A DNA stretch of 32,353 nucleotides from Sedimenticola sp. (GTDB lineage Bacteria > Pseudomonadota > Gammaproteobacteria > Chromatiales > Chromatiaceae), in NCBI GenBank assembly GCA_026196475.1, contig JAPHTA010000004.1, positions 1 through 32,353 of the forward strand, given 5' to 3'. The notes under the pieces are model-generated. The model saw only the letters and a program-made list of their open reading frames with translations. It had not been told where the DNA came from and searched no databases. A program made the translations under genes and the position numbers. The first letter of the stretch is position 1, and every line of letters starts with the position of its first letter. Positions 1 to 7,294 of the stretch are shown piece by piece.

Positions 1-180
1 CACCACCCGGGCCGGATCATCGCTGGCCAGCACGGTGCCGGTTCGCTCTGCGCAGCGGCGGGCCGATTCAATACTTCGGCTGGCGATACCCTCGATCGGG
101 TAACCGGCCCGGTACAGTGCCAGCACCAGGGCGCCGCCGGCAGCGCCGGCACCCACCAGCGCAATGCGCTCTGTTGTCAT
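1..180 (-). CDS. Rossmann-fold NAD(P)-binding protein, N-terminal part (cut by window edge)
   Basis: Only the first 60 codons are inside the window. The protein starts MTTERIALVGAGAAGGALVL, a beta-strand followed by the glycine-rich dinucleotide-binding turn (GAGAAGGA). A second strand (IEGIASRS) follows, where the S-R-S after the strand suggests NADP rather than NAD. This resembles the Rossmann/DUF2520 family and F420-dependent NADP-oxidoreductase-like proteins (inference, since the C-terminal half is missing). Its ATG overlaps the stop of the upstream M24 peptidase gene by 4 bases (ATGA), so the two are almost certainly translationally coupled and expressed together. Substrate unknown; ketopantoate-reductase-like enzymes are an alternative. 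Confidence 0.7.
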   Translation of the reverse strand, partial: MTTERIALVGAGAAGGALVLALYRAGYPIEGIASRSIESARRCAERTGTVLASDDPARVV

Positions 181-1382
181 AGGGCGACCTGTCTCTGTCT
201 GGCCATCGCCGCCGACTCGAACAGATCGCGCGAGGCGGGGGTCAGGATCTCGTTGCCCGCGCTGCTGACCAGCACGGTGTCCTCTATTTTCACCAACCCG
301 GCCCGCTTGTCCAGCATGTGCATCTCGATCGCCAGTACGCAGTTGTCCGGCAGGGTAGCCCGGTTGTTGGCGATCAGCACCGGGGGCTCGTTGACCTCGA
401 GCCCGACGCCGTGCCCGATCAGGCGGCAGCGGCTGTCACCGGTGAAGCGCATGAAACGCTCTTCAACCTCCATCTCCCGTGCCTTTTCCAGCGCCAGATC
501 GTAGACCTGGTCGCAGCCCATGCCTGGCGTGATTGACTCGATAACCCAGTCGGCAATCTCCCGCAGGTCCCGGTACATCCCCCGCAGGCGGCGATTTCCG
601 CTGCCGGCAACGTAGCTGCGCGACTGGTCGGCATGGTAGCCGTTGACCATGCCGGGAATATCCACCACCACCGTGTCCCCTTCGTCGATGATCCGGTTCG
701 AGGGGCCGATAGGCAGGGCAGGGCTGAGGCCCACCCCGGTTACCGAGTAGACGATGCCGGTGAATTTCTCCAGGTTTCCGCCGGAACTGATCGGGCCCAT
801 CCCGAGCGGCAGGTCCGGGTGGCGCAGAAACACGCCCCCCTCGTGTCCGGCCAGTCGGTGGCGGTGTTCGATCAGCGCCGACAGTTCCAGTTCGGTAATA
901 CCGGGGCGCAGTGACTCCATTACCGCCTGCTGACCTGCCTGAACCACCTGACCGGCGCGCCGGATCTGTTCGATCTCGTAGGGCTCCTTGACCGCCCGTT
1001 GCTCCAGTACAAGGGGTGAGACGTCCTGTAGTTCGAAGCCCTGGAACAGCGCCTGGTAGCTGAGATACTGGTTGGCCGGCAGCAGGTCCAGCTCCAGCCC
1101 GATGCGCTTGTTCCAGAGGTAGGAGAAGTACTCCTGGTAGATGAAATCCAGGCGGCGCTCTTCACAGATATGGGAGGCCTCGATACCGGCGGTCTGAAGG
1201 GCATGGGCGTAACCGCTGCGCACGAACAGCCGGTAGTCGTCGGGGAAGACCGTCAGGTAGGCCGGCTGGGCGATCCCGGTGTAGTAGAAGATATCCCGGG
1301 AGTAGAACAGCAGGGCCGAACCCAGGCCCTCGCTGATCAGCCGTTGCTGGAGGTTTTTTATCCGCTGAAGATGTCTGTTCAT
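177..1382 (-). CDS. M24 family metallopeptidase (Xaa-Pro peptidase-like)
   Basis: A 401-residue protein of the creatinase/prolidase fold. A creatinase-type N-terminal domain fills about the first 150 residues and the pita-bread catalytic domain the rest. All five expected metal ligands are visible: the Asp pair in VVVDIPG and ADQSRSY, the His in GHGVGLEVNEPP, and the Glu pair in AIEMHM and KIEDTV. It should be an active two-metal aminopeptidase or dipeptidase acting on X-Pro or related amide substrates in the cytoplasm. I chose the ATG at 1382 (MNRHLQRIKNL). A GTG 12 codons upstream (1418) is also open but has no ribosome-binding site. It overlaps the Rossmann-protein gene by 4 bases. A 20-bp dyad at 1449-1468 upstream matches the one in front of the neighbouring tetR gene, so it is probably repressed by that regulator. 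Confidence 0.9.
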   Translation of the reverse strand: MNRHLQRIKNLQQRLISEGLGSALLFYSRDIFYYTGIAQPAYLTVFPDDYRLFVRSGYAHALQTAGIEASHICEERRLDFIYQEYFSYLWNKRIGLELDLLPANQYLSYQALFQGFELQDVSPLVLEQRAVKEPYEIEQIRRAGQVVQAGQQAVMESLRPGITELELSALIEHRHRLAGHEGGVFLRHPDLPLGMGPISSGGNLEKFTGIVYSVTGVGLSPALPIGPSNRIIDEGDTVVVDIPGMVNGYHADQSRSYVAGSGNRRLRGMYRDLREIADWVIESITPGMGCDQVYDLALEKAREMEVEERFMRFTGDSRCRLIGHGVGLEVNEPPVLIANNRATLPDNCVLAIEMHMLDKRAGLVKIEDTVLVSSAGNEILTPASRDLFESAAMARQRQVAL

Positions 1383-1448
1383 GACGCTGTCCGTTGTTCC
1401 ATTGTTGTTTCGTCCCACCGGCGGGGTGTGCCTCGATGGTCTGACTCG

Positions 1449-1468
1449 AATATACCGAAAGGTATATT
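1449..1468. promoter_or_regulatory. Probable TetR operator in front of the M24 peptidase operon
   Basis: The 20-bp dyad has arms AATATACC and GGTATATT that are perfectly complementary around a GAAA centre. The arms are identical to those of the dyad upstream of tetR (2109-2128). It lies between the tetR stop and the peptidase start, where a repressor could block transcription of the peptidase operon. Binding is inferred from the shared arms and position. Confidence 0.7.
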
Positions 1469-1497
1469 TTTACCCGGCCTGAGCGCCGGTGGCTTAC

Positions 1498-2097
1498 TCA
1501 GCCCCGCTTCAACTGCTGGACGTAGTGCTGCAGCTGGGAGTTTGTCTGTCGCAATACGCTGTCGTCCCGGGTCACGGCGTAGAGTGCCGCCGCGCCGTTC
1601 AGGGAGATGAAGATGAAGTTGGCAATCTCGCGATGGTTAAGACCCGGCTTGATCAGACCGGCGGTTTCCGCCTCCACCAGCCACTGTTGCAGAAGCTTGG
1701 AGAAACGGATAAAGCCGCGCAGCATGTGTCGGCTCATCGCCGGTGACTGGCCGGAGAGCTCCACCAGGGCGTTGAGGAAGTAGCAGCCACCCTGGAATAC
1801 GTGCTGCCCCAGGTAGTTCATGACATCGTTTTCGATCACCTTTTCGATCCGTTGCAGCGGATCTTCAATGCTGTTGACCTGCTCGAACACCACCTGGTGC
1901 CAGCGTCTGACCGCCTCGTCGTAGACCGCGTACCAGATCGACTCCTTGCTTTCGAAGTGACCATAGAGGCCCCCCTTGGTCAGTCCGGTGGCCTCCTGGA
2001 TGTTGCTGATGGAGGTGTTGTAATAGCCCTTTACCGAAAAAAGTTGAAGTGATTTGTCAATAATTAGCTGGCGCGTGCGGCTGCCTTTCGTTTCCAT
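1498..2097 (-). CDS. TetR/AcrR family transcriptional regulator
   Basis: A 199-residue one-component regulator. The N-terminal helix-turn-helix is clear at about residues 8-55: TRQLIIDKSLQLFSVKGYYN, then ISNIQEATGLTKGGLYGHFESKE, the standard TetR recognition region ending in YGHF. The C-terminal two thirds is a helical ligand-binding and dimerisation domain whose inducer cannot be predicted. The ATG at 2097 has AGAGG four bases upstream. A perfect 20-bp palindrome ends 11 bases before the start codon, the classic place for autorepression. A second copy of the site controls the downstream peptidase operon. The regulator is therefore probably a local switch for the peptidase and Rossmann-fold pair. 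Confidence 0.92.
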   Translation of the reverse strand: METKGSRTRQLIIDKSLQLFSVKGYYNTSISNIQEATGLTKGGLYGHFESKESIWYAVYDEAVRRWHQVVFEQVNSIEDPLQRIEKVIENDVMNYLGQHVFQGGCYFLNALVELSGQSPAMSRHMLRGFIRFSKLLQQWLVEAETAGLIKPGLNHREIANFIFISLNGAAALYAVTRDDSVLRQTNSQLQHYVQQLKRG

Positions 2098-2108
2098 GAC
2101 GCCTCTAA

Positions 2109-2128
2109 AATATACCGATCGGTATATT
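2109..2128. promoter_or_regulatory. Probable TetR autoregulatory operator (perfect palindrome)
   Basis: AATATACCGATCGGTATATT is a perfect 20-bp palindrome 11 bases upstream of the tetR start codon, where it would cover the -10 to +1 region of the tetR promoter. Its arms match the dyad at 1449-1468. It also lies upstream of the divergent tcdA, but more than 35 bases from the best tcdA promoter candidate. Confidence 0.75.
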
Positions 2129-2166
2129 CACCTTAGCCCAGCTCACCGGCGCGGGTCAACCGGCGG

Positions 2167-2195
2167 TTGGGATATGCCGCTGTCGGTCGTAGAAT
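2167..2195 (+). promoter_or_regulatory. Candidate sigma-70 promoter for tcdA
   Basis: TTGGGA (2167-2172) and TAGAAT (2190-2195) are separated by 17 bases. The -10 matches consensus at five of six positions and the -35 at four. Predicted transcription would begin around 2202, giving a leader of about 50-65 bases. Assigned by eye only. Confidence 0.4.
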
Positions 2196-2267
2196 GAGCC
2201 TCCCGAATCGCCCCTGCCAGGTGATTCGCAGTTTCCAGGCAGGCCAAGAGTGCAAGAGAACGAAAAG

Positions 2268-3092
2268 ATGGATTACGAAAGACGCTTTGGCGGCATTACC
2301 CGCCTCTACGGTCGTGAAGGCCTGGCCCGGTTCGCCAACGCCCGGGTGGCGGTGATCGGCATCGGGGGGGTCGGTTCCTGGGTGGTCGAGGCGCTGGTCC
2401 GCAGCGGGGTAGGGGCACTTGCCCTGATAGACCTTGATCACGTGGCCGAGTCCAACGTCAACCGCCAGCTGCATGCGATCGAGGGGCAATTCGGGCGAGC
2501 CAAGGTGGATGCCATGGCGGAGCGCGTACTCGCCATCAATCCGGAGTGCCGGGTGACCCTCCATGATGCCTTTATCACCCCCGACAACCTGCAACAGCTT
2601 CTGGATGGCCCGCTGGACTTCGTGGTGGACTGCATCGACGCTTTCAGAACCAAGGCGGCGCTGATCGCTCACTGCCGTCGGGCGCGGATCCGCTTGCTGA
2701 CAGTAGGTGGAGCCGGTGGCCAGGTGGATCCACTGAAGATTCGACTGGCCGATCTCTACCGCACCCAGCACGACCCGCTACTGGCCAAGACCCGTAAGCT
2801 GCTGCGCAAGGAGTACGGCTTTCCGAGCAATCCGAAACGTCGTTTTGATATTGCCTGTGTCTACTCCGATGAGCAGCCCTGTTACCCGGATGGGGAAGGC
2901 GGTGTCTGCAGTGTCAAGCCTGAGGGAGGCGGTTCTGCGGGCGGGCTGCACTGTGGCGGGTTCGGTTCCGTCATGTCGGTTACCGCCGGCTTTGCCATGG
3001 TAGCCACCGCCCACGTGTTGAAACGGCTGGCGGCCGGGAACGGAAATATGGGCGATACTCAGGCGGCCCGGGCAGCCTCTTCCCGGGTGTAG
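2268..3092 (+). CDS. tcdA: tRNA threonylcarbamoyladenosine dehydratase
   Basis: An E1-like (ThiF/MoeB/HesA) ATP-dependent enzyme that cyclises t6A at position 37 of ANN-decoding tRNAs to ct6A. The protein runs RRFGGITRLYG, then the nucleotide-binding glycine motif VIGIGGVGSW, the SNVNRQLHA motif, INPECRV and VDCIDAFRTKAALIAHCR, closely matching Escherichia coli TcdA (CsdL) throughout. I prefer the ATG at 2268; a GTG at 2250 is in frame and would add six residues. The 3' end overlaps the convergent gene on the other strand by 34 bases. The family usually takes part in a sulfur-relay system with CsdA/CsdE, but neither gene is in this window. Confidence 0.93.
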   Translation: MDYERRFGGITRLYGREGLARFANARVAVIGIGGVGSWVVEALVRSGVGALALIDLDHVAESNVNRQLHAIEGQFGRAKVDAMAERVLAINPECRVTLHDAFITPDNLQQLLDGPLDFVVDCIDAFRTKAALIAHCRRARIRLLTVGGAGGQVDPLKIRLADLYRTQHDPLLAKTRKLLRKEYGFPSNPKRRFDIACVYSDEQPCYPDGEGGVCSVKPEGGGSAGGLHCGGFGSVMSVTAGFAMVATAHVLKRLAAGNGNMGDTQAARAASSRV

Positions 3093-3436
3093 AAGAGACC
3101 GTTGCGCAGGAAACCGGCGATCACGCCCTCGCGCGCCGCCAGGGCGTGGCCCGATTCGTCGTACTCGTCAATCCACTCCGCCGGCAGGCCATCCATCATG
3201 TGTACCGGTGACGGTGTTCCATCGGCGTAGCGGGAGATAACGTTGCGGCCCGAACGGCAGTCGTGAAAGGCGGGGATGAAACCGAGTCCACTGTTCCCCT
3301 CGCTGACCCCTCCGGTACCTTGAAAACAGCGGTTTTCTGCCTCCAGGCGATTGCTGCTGAGACGGGTTGCCGCGTCTTTTGCTAACGCGCCTTCCGATTG
3401 CGGCCGGGTTCTATTTTGTGGTCTGTTCTGCTTCAT
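3059..3436 (-). CDS. Short conserved-looking protein of unknown function
   Basis: A 125-residue soluble protein with no signal peptide or membrane segment. The first 35 residues are basic, polar and probably disordered. The rest is compact, with features that look constrained: ENRCFQGTGGVSEGN, then GFIPAFHDCRSG, SRYADGTPSPVHMMDGLP and a C-terminal GFLRNGLFYTREEA. I have the impression that short proteins of this pattern occur across Gammaproteobacteria and Betaproteobacteria, but I cannot name a family. The start is uncertain: I took the ATG at 3436, and the same frame is open to 3532. Two cysteines (in NRCF and HDCR) and two histidines could bind metal, which is speculation. It is convergent with tcdA and shares 34 bases with it. 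Confidence 0.6.
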   Translation of the reverse strand: MKQNRPQNRTRPQSEGALAKDAATRLSSNRLEAENRCFQGTGGVSEGNSGLGFIPAFHDCRSGRNVISRYADGTPSPVHMMDGLPAEWIDEYDESGHALAAREGVIAGFLRNGLFYTREEAARAA

Positions 3437-3558
3437 GATCCTGAATTGACAGCGTACCTGTAACCAGGTTCGCATAACCCGTGCCAATTCATAAATTAAA
3501 CGTAAAAACAATAAGATAGGGTTTTTCTGCAAGACGGCCTACTGTTGTGCTGTAACCC

Positions 3559-3580
3559 ACTGTTAAATTTGCTTAACAGT
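3559..3580. repeat. 22-bp dyad between cupin and unknown gene
   Basis: ACTGTTAA and TTAACAGT are perfect complementary 8-base arms around a 6-base AT-rich centre. It lies in the gap between two minus-strand genes, upstream of the unknown gene ending at 3059. It has the shape of a protein-binding operator or a small hairpin. No partner copy was found in the window. Confidence 0.45.
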
Positions 3581-3586
3581 TTGTTC

Positions 3587-3601
3587 AGCCCGAAGCGGGC
3601 T
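3587..3601 (-). terminator. Possible terminator hairpin after the cupin gene
   Basis: AGCCCG-AAG-CGGGCT forms a compact six-pair GC-rich stem just downstream of the cupin stop codon. The T-run expected after the stem on the minus strand is absent, so termination would be weak or factor-assisted. Confidence 0.4.
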
Positions 3602-3611
3602 TTGTCAGCCG

Positions 3612-3956
3612 TTATTCGTAGGCGCTGGGCACCATGCACATGAAGACCAGCGGGGTCTCCCCGGTATTCCGGTACTGGTGCACCTCGTGCGGTTTCACCA
3701 GCAGGTAATCGCCCTGGCGAATGGGGTGGGGGGTGTCTCCCTCCATTGCTTCGCCGCTCCCCTCCAGTACGTAATTGAGGTGTTCGCTCTCATGTGAATG
3801 GTGCGGTGTGTGACCGCCGGGTTCGAGGGTGAATACCCGGATCGAGAAGTGGGGTGCTCCGTCGACCTTGCCGATCGGCACCTGCTTGGTCACGCCCTTG
3901 ATGCCCTCCATGTTGACGGGGACTGCCTGGCACTCGTTCAGTCGGGTGATCTTCAT
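3612..3956 (-). CDS. Small cupin-domain protein
   Basis: A 114-residue single-domain cupin. Cupin motif 1 is complete (GGHTPHHSHESEHLNYVLEG, giving the His, His and Glu metal ligands), and motif 2 is GDYLLVKPHEVHQYRN with the fourth His. It is therefore expected to bind a divalent metal in a beta-barrel. Proteins like this can be small dioxygenases, isomerases or sensors, and the sequence does not decide which. It lies 27 bases downstream of the YdcH-like gene and in the same direction as valS, so it may be the tail of the valS transcript. Confidence 0.85.
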   Translation of the reverse strand: MKITRLNECQAVPVNMEGIKGVTKQVPIGKVDGAPHFSIRVFTLEPGGHTPHHSHESEHLNYVLEGSGEAMEGDTPHPIRQGDYLLVKPHEVHQYRNTGETPLVFMCMVPSAYE

Positions 3957-3983
3957 TGCTTCATCGCTCCAGTCCGGCCCGGC

Positions 3984-4196
3984 CTACGCATCCAGGTCCG
4001 GAATCAGTTCGTCTTCAAGTCGTGTGATCTGGTCCTTCAGCAGCAGCTTGCGCCGCTTCAGCCGTTTCAGCTGCAGTTCGTTCCGGTACGGGGCTTCGGA
4101 GAGCGCGGCGATCGCGGCATCCAGATCCCGGTGCTGCTGGCGGATCTCGAACAGCCGGTTTCTCAGCTCCTGGTGTTGCTCATCAATAGAGATCAT
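3984..4196 (-). CDS. YdcH-like (DUF465) small helical protein
   Basis: A 70-residue, highly charged, all-helical protein with two helices in heptad-like arrangement (EQHQELRNRLFEIRQQHRDL, then QLKRLKRRKLLLKDQITRLE). The LKxxKLxLKDxI pattern is the hallmark of the YdcH/DUF465 family. These proteins form short coiled-coil hairpins whose cellular role is not settled. It sits 48 bases downstream of valS on the same strand. Confidence 0.85.
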   Translation of the reverse strand: MISIDEQHQELRNRLFEIRQQHRDLDAAIAALSEAPYRNELQLKRLKRRKLLLKDQITRLEDELIPDLDA

Positions 4197-4244
4197 GGCC
4201 CCGTTCTCTCACCTGGTTACCCGATAATAATAGCCCTGGCGACG

Positions 4245-7070
4245 TCATAGCGCCCGGATCTTCTCCAGCTGTTGCTCCAGTTGCCGGCGCGCGGCGATCT
4301 CCCCGGCCAGCTTGTCACGCTCCTTCTGTACCACCGCTGCAGGGGCCTTGTCGACAAATTTCGGATTCTCCAGCTTGCCCTCGATACGGCGGATATTCTC
4401 ACCCAGCTTGCCGATCTCCTTCTCCAGCCGGGCCAGCTCCGCTGCCTTGTCGATCAGTCCCGACATCGGAATCAGGATGCGCATGTCGCCGACCAGCGCG
4501 ATGGCCGATTCCGGTGGCTCCTGCTCCTGCTCAAGCAGGGATACGGACTCGAGGCGGGCCAGGAAGTCCAGGTAGTGGCGATTGCGCTGCAGGCGTGTCC
4601 GGTCCAGGTCGCCCGTGTTCTGCAGAAGAACCGGTAGTGGCTTGCCGGGAGCGATATTCATCTCACCCTTGATCTTGCGGATACCGAGGATGAACTGCAT
4701 CACCCACTCCATCTCCTCGACCGCGGCCGGGTCCACCCGTTTCCCGTCCGCCAGCGGGTAGGGACGGGTCATCACCGTCTCGCCTTCGCAGCCGGCCAGG
4801 GGCGCGACCCGTTGCCAGATCTCTTCGGTGATGTAGGGCATGATCGGGTGGCTCAGGCGCAGCAGCTGCTCCAGCACCCGGACCAGGGTGTTGCGGGTTC
4901 CCCGCCTGGCCACCTCGGCGGCGTCCTCCCGGGTCAGCACCGGCTTGGAGAGTTCCAGGTACCAGTCACAGTACTCGTTCCAGGTGAACTCGTAGATCGC
5001 CTTTGCCGCGTGGTCGAAACGGTAGCCCTCGATCGCTTCCGACACCGTGTCGATGGTGGACTGCAGGCGCGACAGGATCCAGCGATCGGCCATGCTCAGC
5101 TCCATCTCGCCGCCGGACTGGCCGCAATCCTTGTTCTCGGTATTCATCAGCACGTAGCGCGCCGCGTTCCACAGCTTGTTGCAGAAGTTGCGGTAGCCCT
5201 CGATCCGGCCCATGTCGAACTTGATGTCGCGGCCGGTGGTGGCCTGGGAGGCGAAGGTGAAGCGCAGGGCGTCGGTACCGAAGCTGGGGATGCCGTCCGG
5301 GAACTCCTTGCGGGTCGCCTTCTCGATCTTCTTCGCCAGCTGCGGCTGCATCATGCCGCTGGTGCGCTTGCTGACCAGGGTCTCCAGGTCGATGCCGTCG
5401 ATCAGGTCGATCGGGTCCAGCACGTTGCCCTTGGACTTGGACATCTTGTCGCCGTGGCTGTCCCGTACCAGGCCGTGCACGTAGACCTCTTTAAAGGGGA
5501 CTTCGTCCATGAACTTGATCCCCATCATGATCATGCGGGCGACCCAGAAGAAGATGATATCGAAGCCGGTGACCAGCACGCTGGTGGGGTAGAAGGTCTT
5601 GAGGCGATCGGTCTGCTCCGGCCAGCCCAGGGTGGAGAAGGGCCACAGGGCGGAGCTGAACCAGGTGTCCAGCACATCCTCGTCCTGGCTCAGGGGGTAG
5701 TCGTCGGCCAGCTTGTGCTTCTCGCGAACTTCGGCCTCGGAGCGGCCGACGTAGACGTTGCCCTCCTCGTCGTACCAGGCCGGTATGCGGTGCCCCCACC
5801 AGATCTGGCGGCTGATGCACCAGTCCTCGATGTTTCGCATCCACTCGTAATAGGTGTTCTTCCAGTTATCCGGCACGAAGCGGATACTGCCGTTCTCCAC
5901 CGCCTCGATAGCCGGCCTGGCCAGGGGCTCTGCCTTGACATACCACTGGTCGGTAAGGAAGGGTTCGATAACGGTGCCGGAGCGATCGCCCCGGGGCACC
6001 ATCAGCTTGTGATCGTCGATCTTCTCCAGCAGGTCCCGGGCTTCCAGATCGGCCACCACCTTCTTGCGTGCATCGAAGCGATCCAGGCCGATGAAGGCCG
6101 CCGGAATTACAGGGTTCTCCCCCTCTTCATGGTCGCGGATCGCGGCGTCGACCGTGAACAGGTTGATCAGGCCACCGTGGGGCTGATCGGCGATCGCATT
6201 TTCGTCCCGGTGCCGCAGCCACACCTGGTAGTCGTTGAAGTCGTGGGCCGGGGTGATCTTGACACAGCCGGTACCGAACTCCGGGTCCACGTAGTCGTCT
6301 GCGATCACCGGGATGCGGCGCCCGGTCAGGGGCAGCTCCACGAACTCGCCCAGCAGGTGCTTGTAGCGCTCATCCCCCGGATGTACCGCCACCGCGCAGT
6401 CGCCAAGCATGGTCTCGGGCCGGGTGGTGGCGACCACCAGGTGACCCTGGCCATTGGTCAGCGGGTAGCGCATGTGCCAGAGGAAGCCGTTCTCCTCTTC
6501 CGACAGCACCTCCAGGTCGGAGACCGCGGTGTGCAGCTTGGTGTCCCAGTTGACCAGGCGTTTGCCGCGGTAGATCAGTCCCTCTTCGTAAAGGCGTATG
6601 AACACCTCCTTCACCGCTTCCGAGAGTCCCTCGTCCATGGTGAAGCGCTCGGTCTCCCAGTCCACCGATGCGCCCATGCGCCGCAGCTGGCTGGTGATGG
6701 TGCCGCCGGACTGGGCCTTCCACTCCCACACCTTGTCCAGGAACTTTTCCCGGCCATAGTCGTGGCGCGTCTTGCCCTCGGCATTGATCAGCCGTTCCAC
6801 CACCATCTGGGTGGCGATGCCGGCGTGGTCGGAGCCGGCCTGCCACAGGGTCTTTTGACCCTTCATGCGGTGGTAGCGGGTCAGGGCATCCATGATGGTG
6901 TCCTGGAACGCGTGGCCCATGTGCAGGCTGCCCGTCACGTTGGGCGGGGGGATCATGATGCAGTAGGGGTTGGCGCTGTCGGCATCCTCGGCAGGGGCGA
7001 AGTAACCGCGCTCCTCCCAGTTCTGATACCAGCGTTTTTCCAGGTTGTGAGGGTCGTAGGTCTTGTCCAT
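4245..7070 (-). CDS. valS: Valyl-tRNA synthetase
   Basis: A 941-residue class Ia aminoacyl-tRNA synthetase that charges tRNA-Val in the cytoplasm. The HIGH-type motif is in [15 protein letters not shown] near residue 45 and the KMSKS loop is in [14 protein letters not shown] near residue 550. The editing (CP1) domain between them contains the conserved [10 protein letters not shown]. The C-terminus from about residue 870 is the expected charged coiled-coil arm ([20 protein letters not shown]). Length matches the bacterial family (about 950). It heads a minus-strand run with the YdcH-like and cupin genes and is divergent from the flavoprotein gene at 7295. Confidence 0.98.
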   Translation of the reverse strand: MDKTYDPHNLEKRWYQNWEERGYFAPAEDADSANPYCIMIPPPNVTGSLHMGHAFQDTIMDALTRYHRMKGQKTLWQAGSDHAGIATQMVVERLINAEGKTRHDYGREKFLDKVWEWKAQSGGTITSQLRRMGASVDWETERFTMDEGLSEAVKEVFIRLYEEGLIYRGKRLVNWDTKLHTAVSDLEVLSEEENGFLWHMRYPLTNGQGHLVVATTRPETMLGDCAVAVHPGDERYKHLLGEFVELPLTGRRIPVIADDYVDPEFGTGCVKITPAHDFNDYQVWLRHRDENAIADQPHGGLINLFTVDAAIRDHEEGENPVIPAAFIGLDRFDARKKVVADLEARDLLEKIDDHKLMVPRGDRSGTVIEPFLTDQWYVKAEPLARPAIEAVENGSIRFVPDNWKNTYYEWMRNIEDWCISRQIWWGHRIPAWYDEEGNVYVGRSEAEVREKHKLADDYPLSQDEDVLDTWFSSALWPFSTLGWPEQTDRLKTFYPTSVLVTGFDIIFFWVARMIMMGIKFMDEVPFKEVYVHGLVRDSHGDKMSKSKGNVLDPIDLIDGIDLETLVSKRTSGMMQPQLAKKIEKATRKEFPDGIPSFGTDALRFTFASQATTGRDIKFDMGRIEGYRNFCNKLWNAARYVLMNTENKDCGQSGGEMELSMADRWILSRLQSTIDTVSEAIEGYRFDHAAKAIYEFTWNEYCDWYLELSKPVLTREDAAEVARRGTRNTLVRVLEQLLRLSHPIMPYITEEIWQRVAPLAGCEGETVMTRPYPLADGKRVDPAAVEEMEWVMQFILGIRKIKGEMNIAPGKPLPVLLQNTGDLDRTRLQRNRHYLDFLARLESVSLLEQEQEPPESAIALVGDMRILIPMSGLIDKAAELARLEKEIGKLGENIRRIEGKLENPKFVDKAPAAVVQKERDKLAGEIAARRQLEQQLEKIRAL

Positions 7071-7294
7071 GGATCGCCAGGCTTCTTGGTTCGGGTTAAA
7101 GTCGGGATAAAGCAGGGCATTATACGCAAGCCGGCACCGGGAATTGAATATTTATCCCTGACTGAAGCATTTTTTTCACCGGGGAGCCAAGGGGGCGCGT
7201 GGCCCTCTCTACCGGGACTCGGCCTCCGGCGAAAGAAAAAGAGTCGTATGGCGGTCCACTGTCATAACAAATGTTGATGACCCGAGGGAGCAGA

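Noticed and set aside
4812..7277. An 821-codon open frame on the plus strand across valS
   Set aside because: It is antisense to a complete valS with all motifs. It is rich in Val, Leu, His, Gly and Gln, as expected from the complement of a GC-rich gene, and shows no domain.
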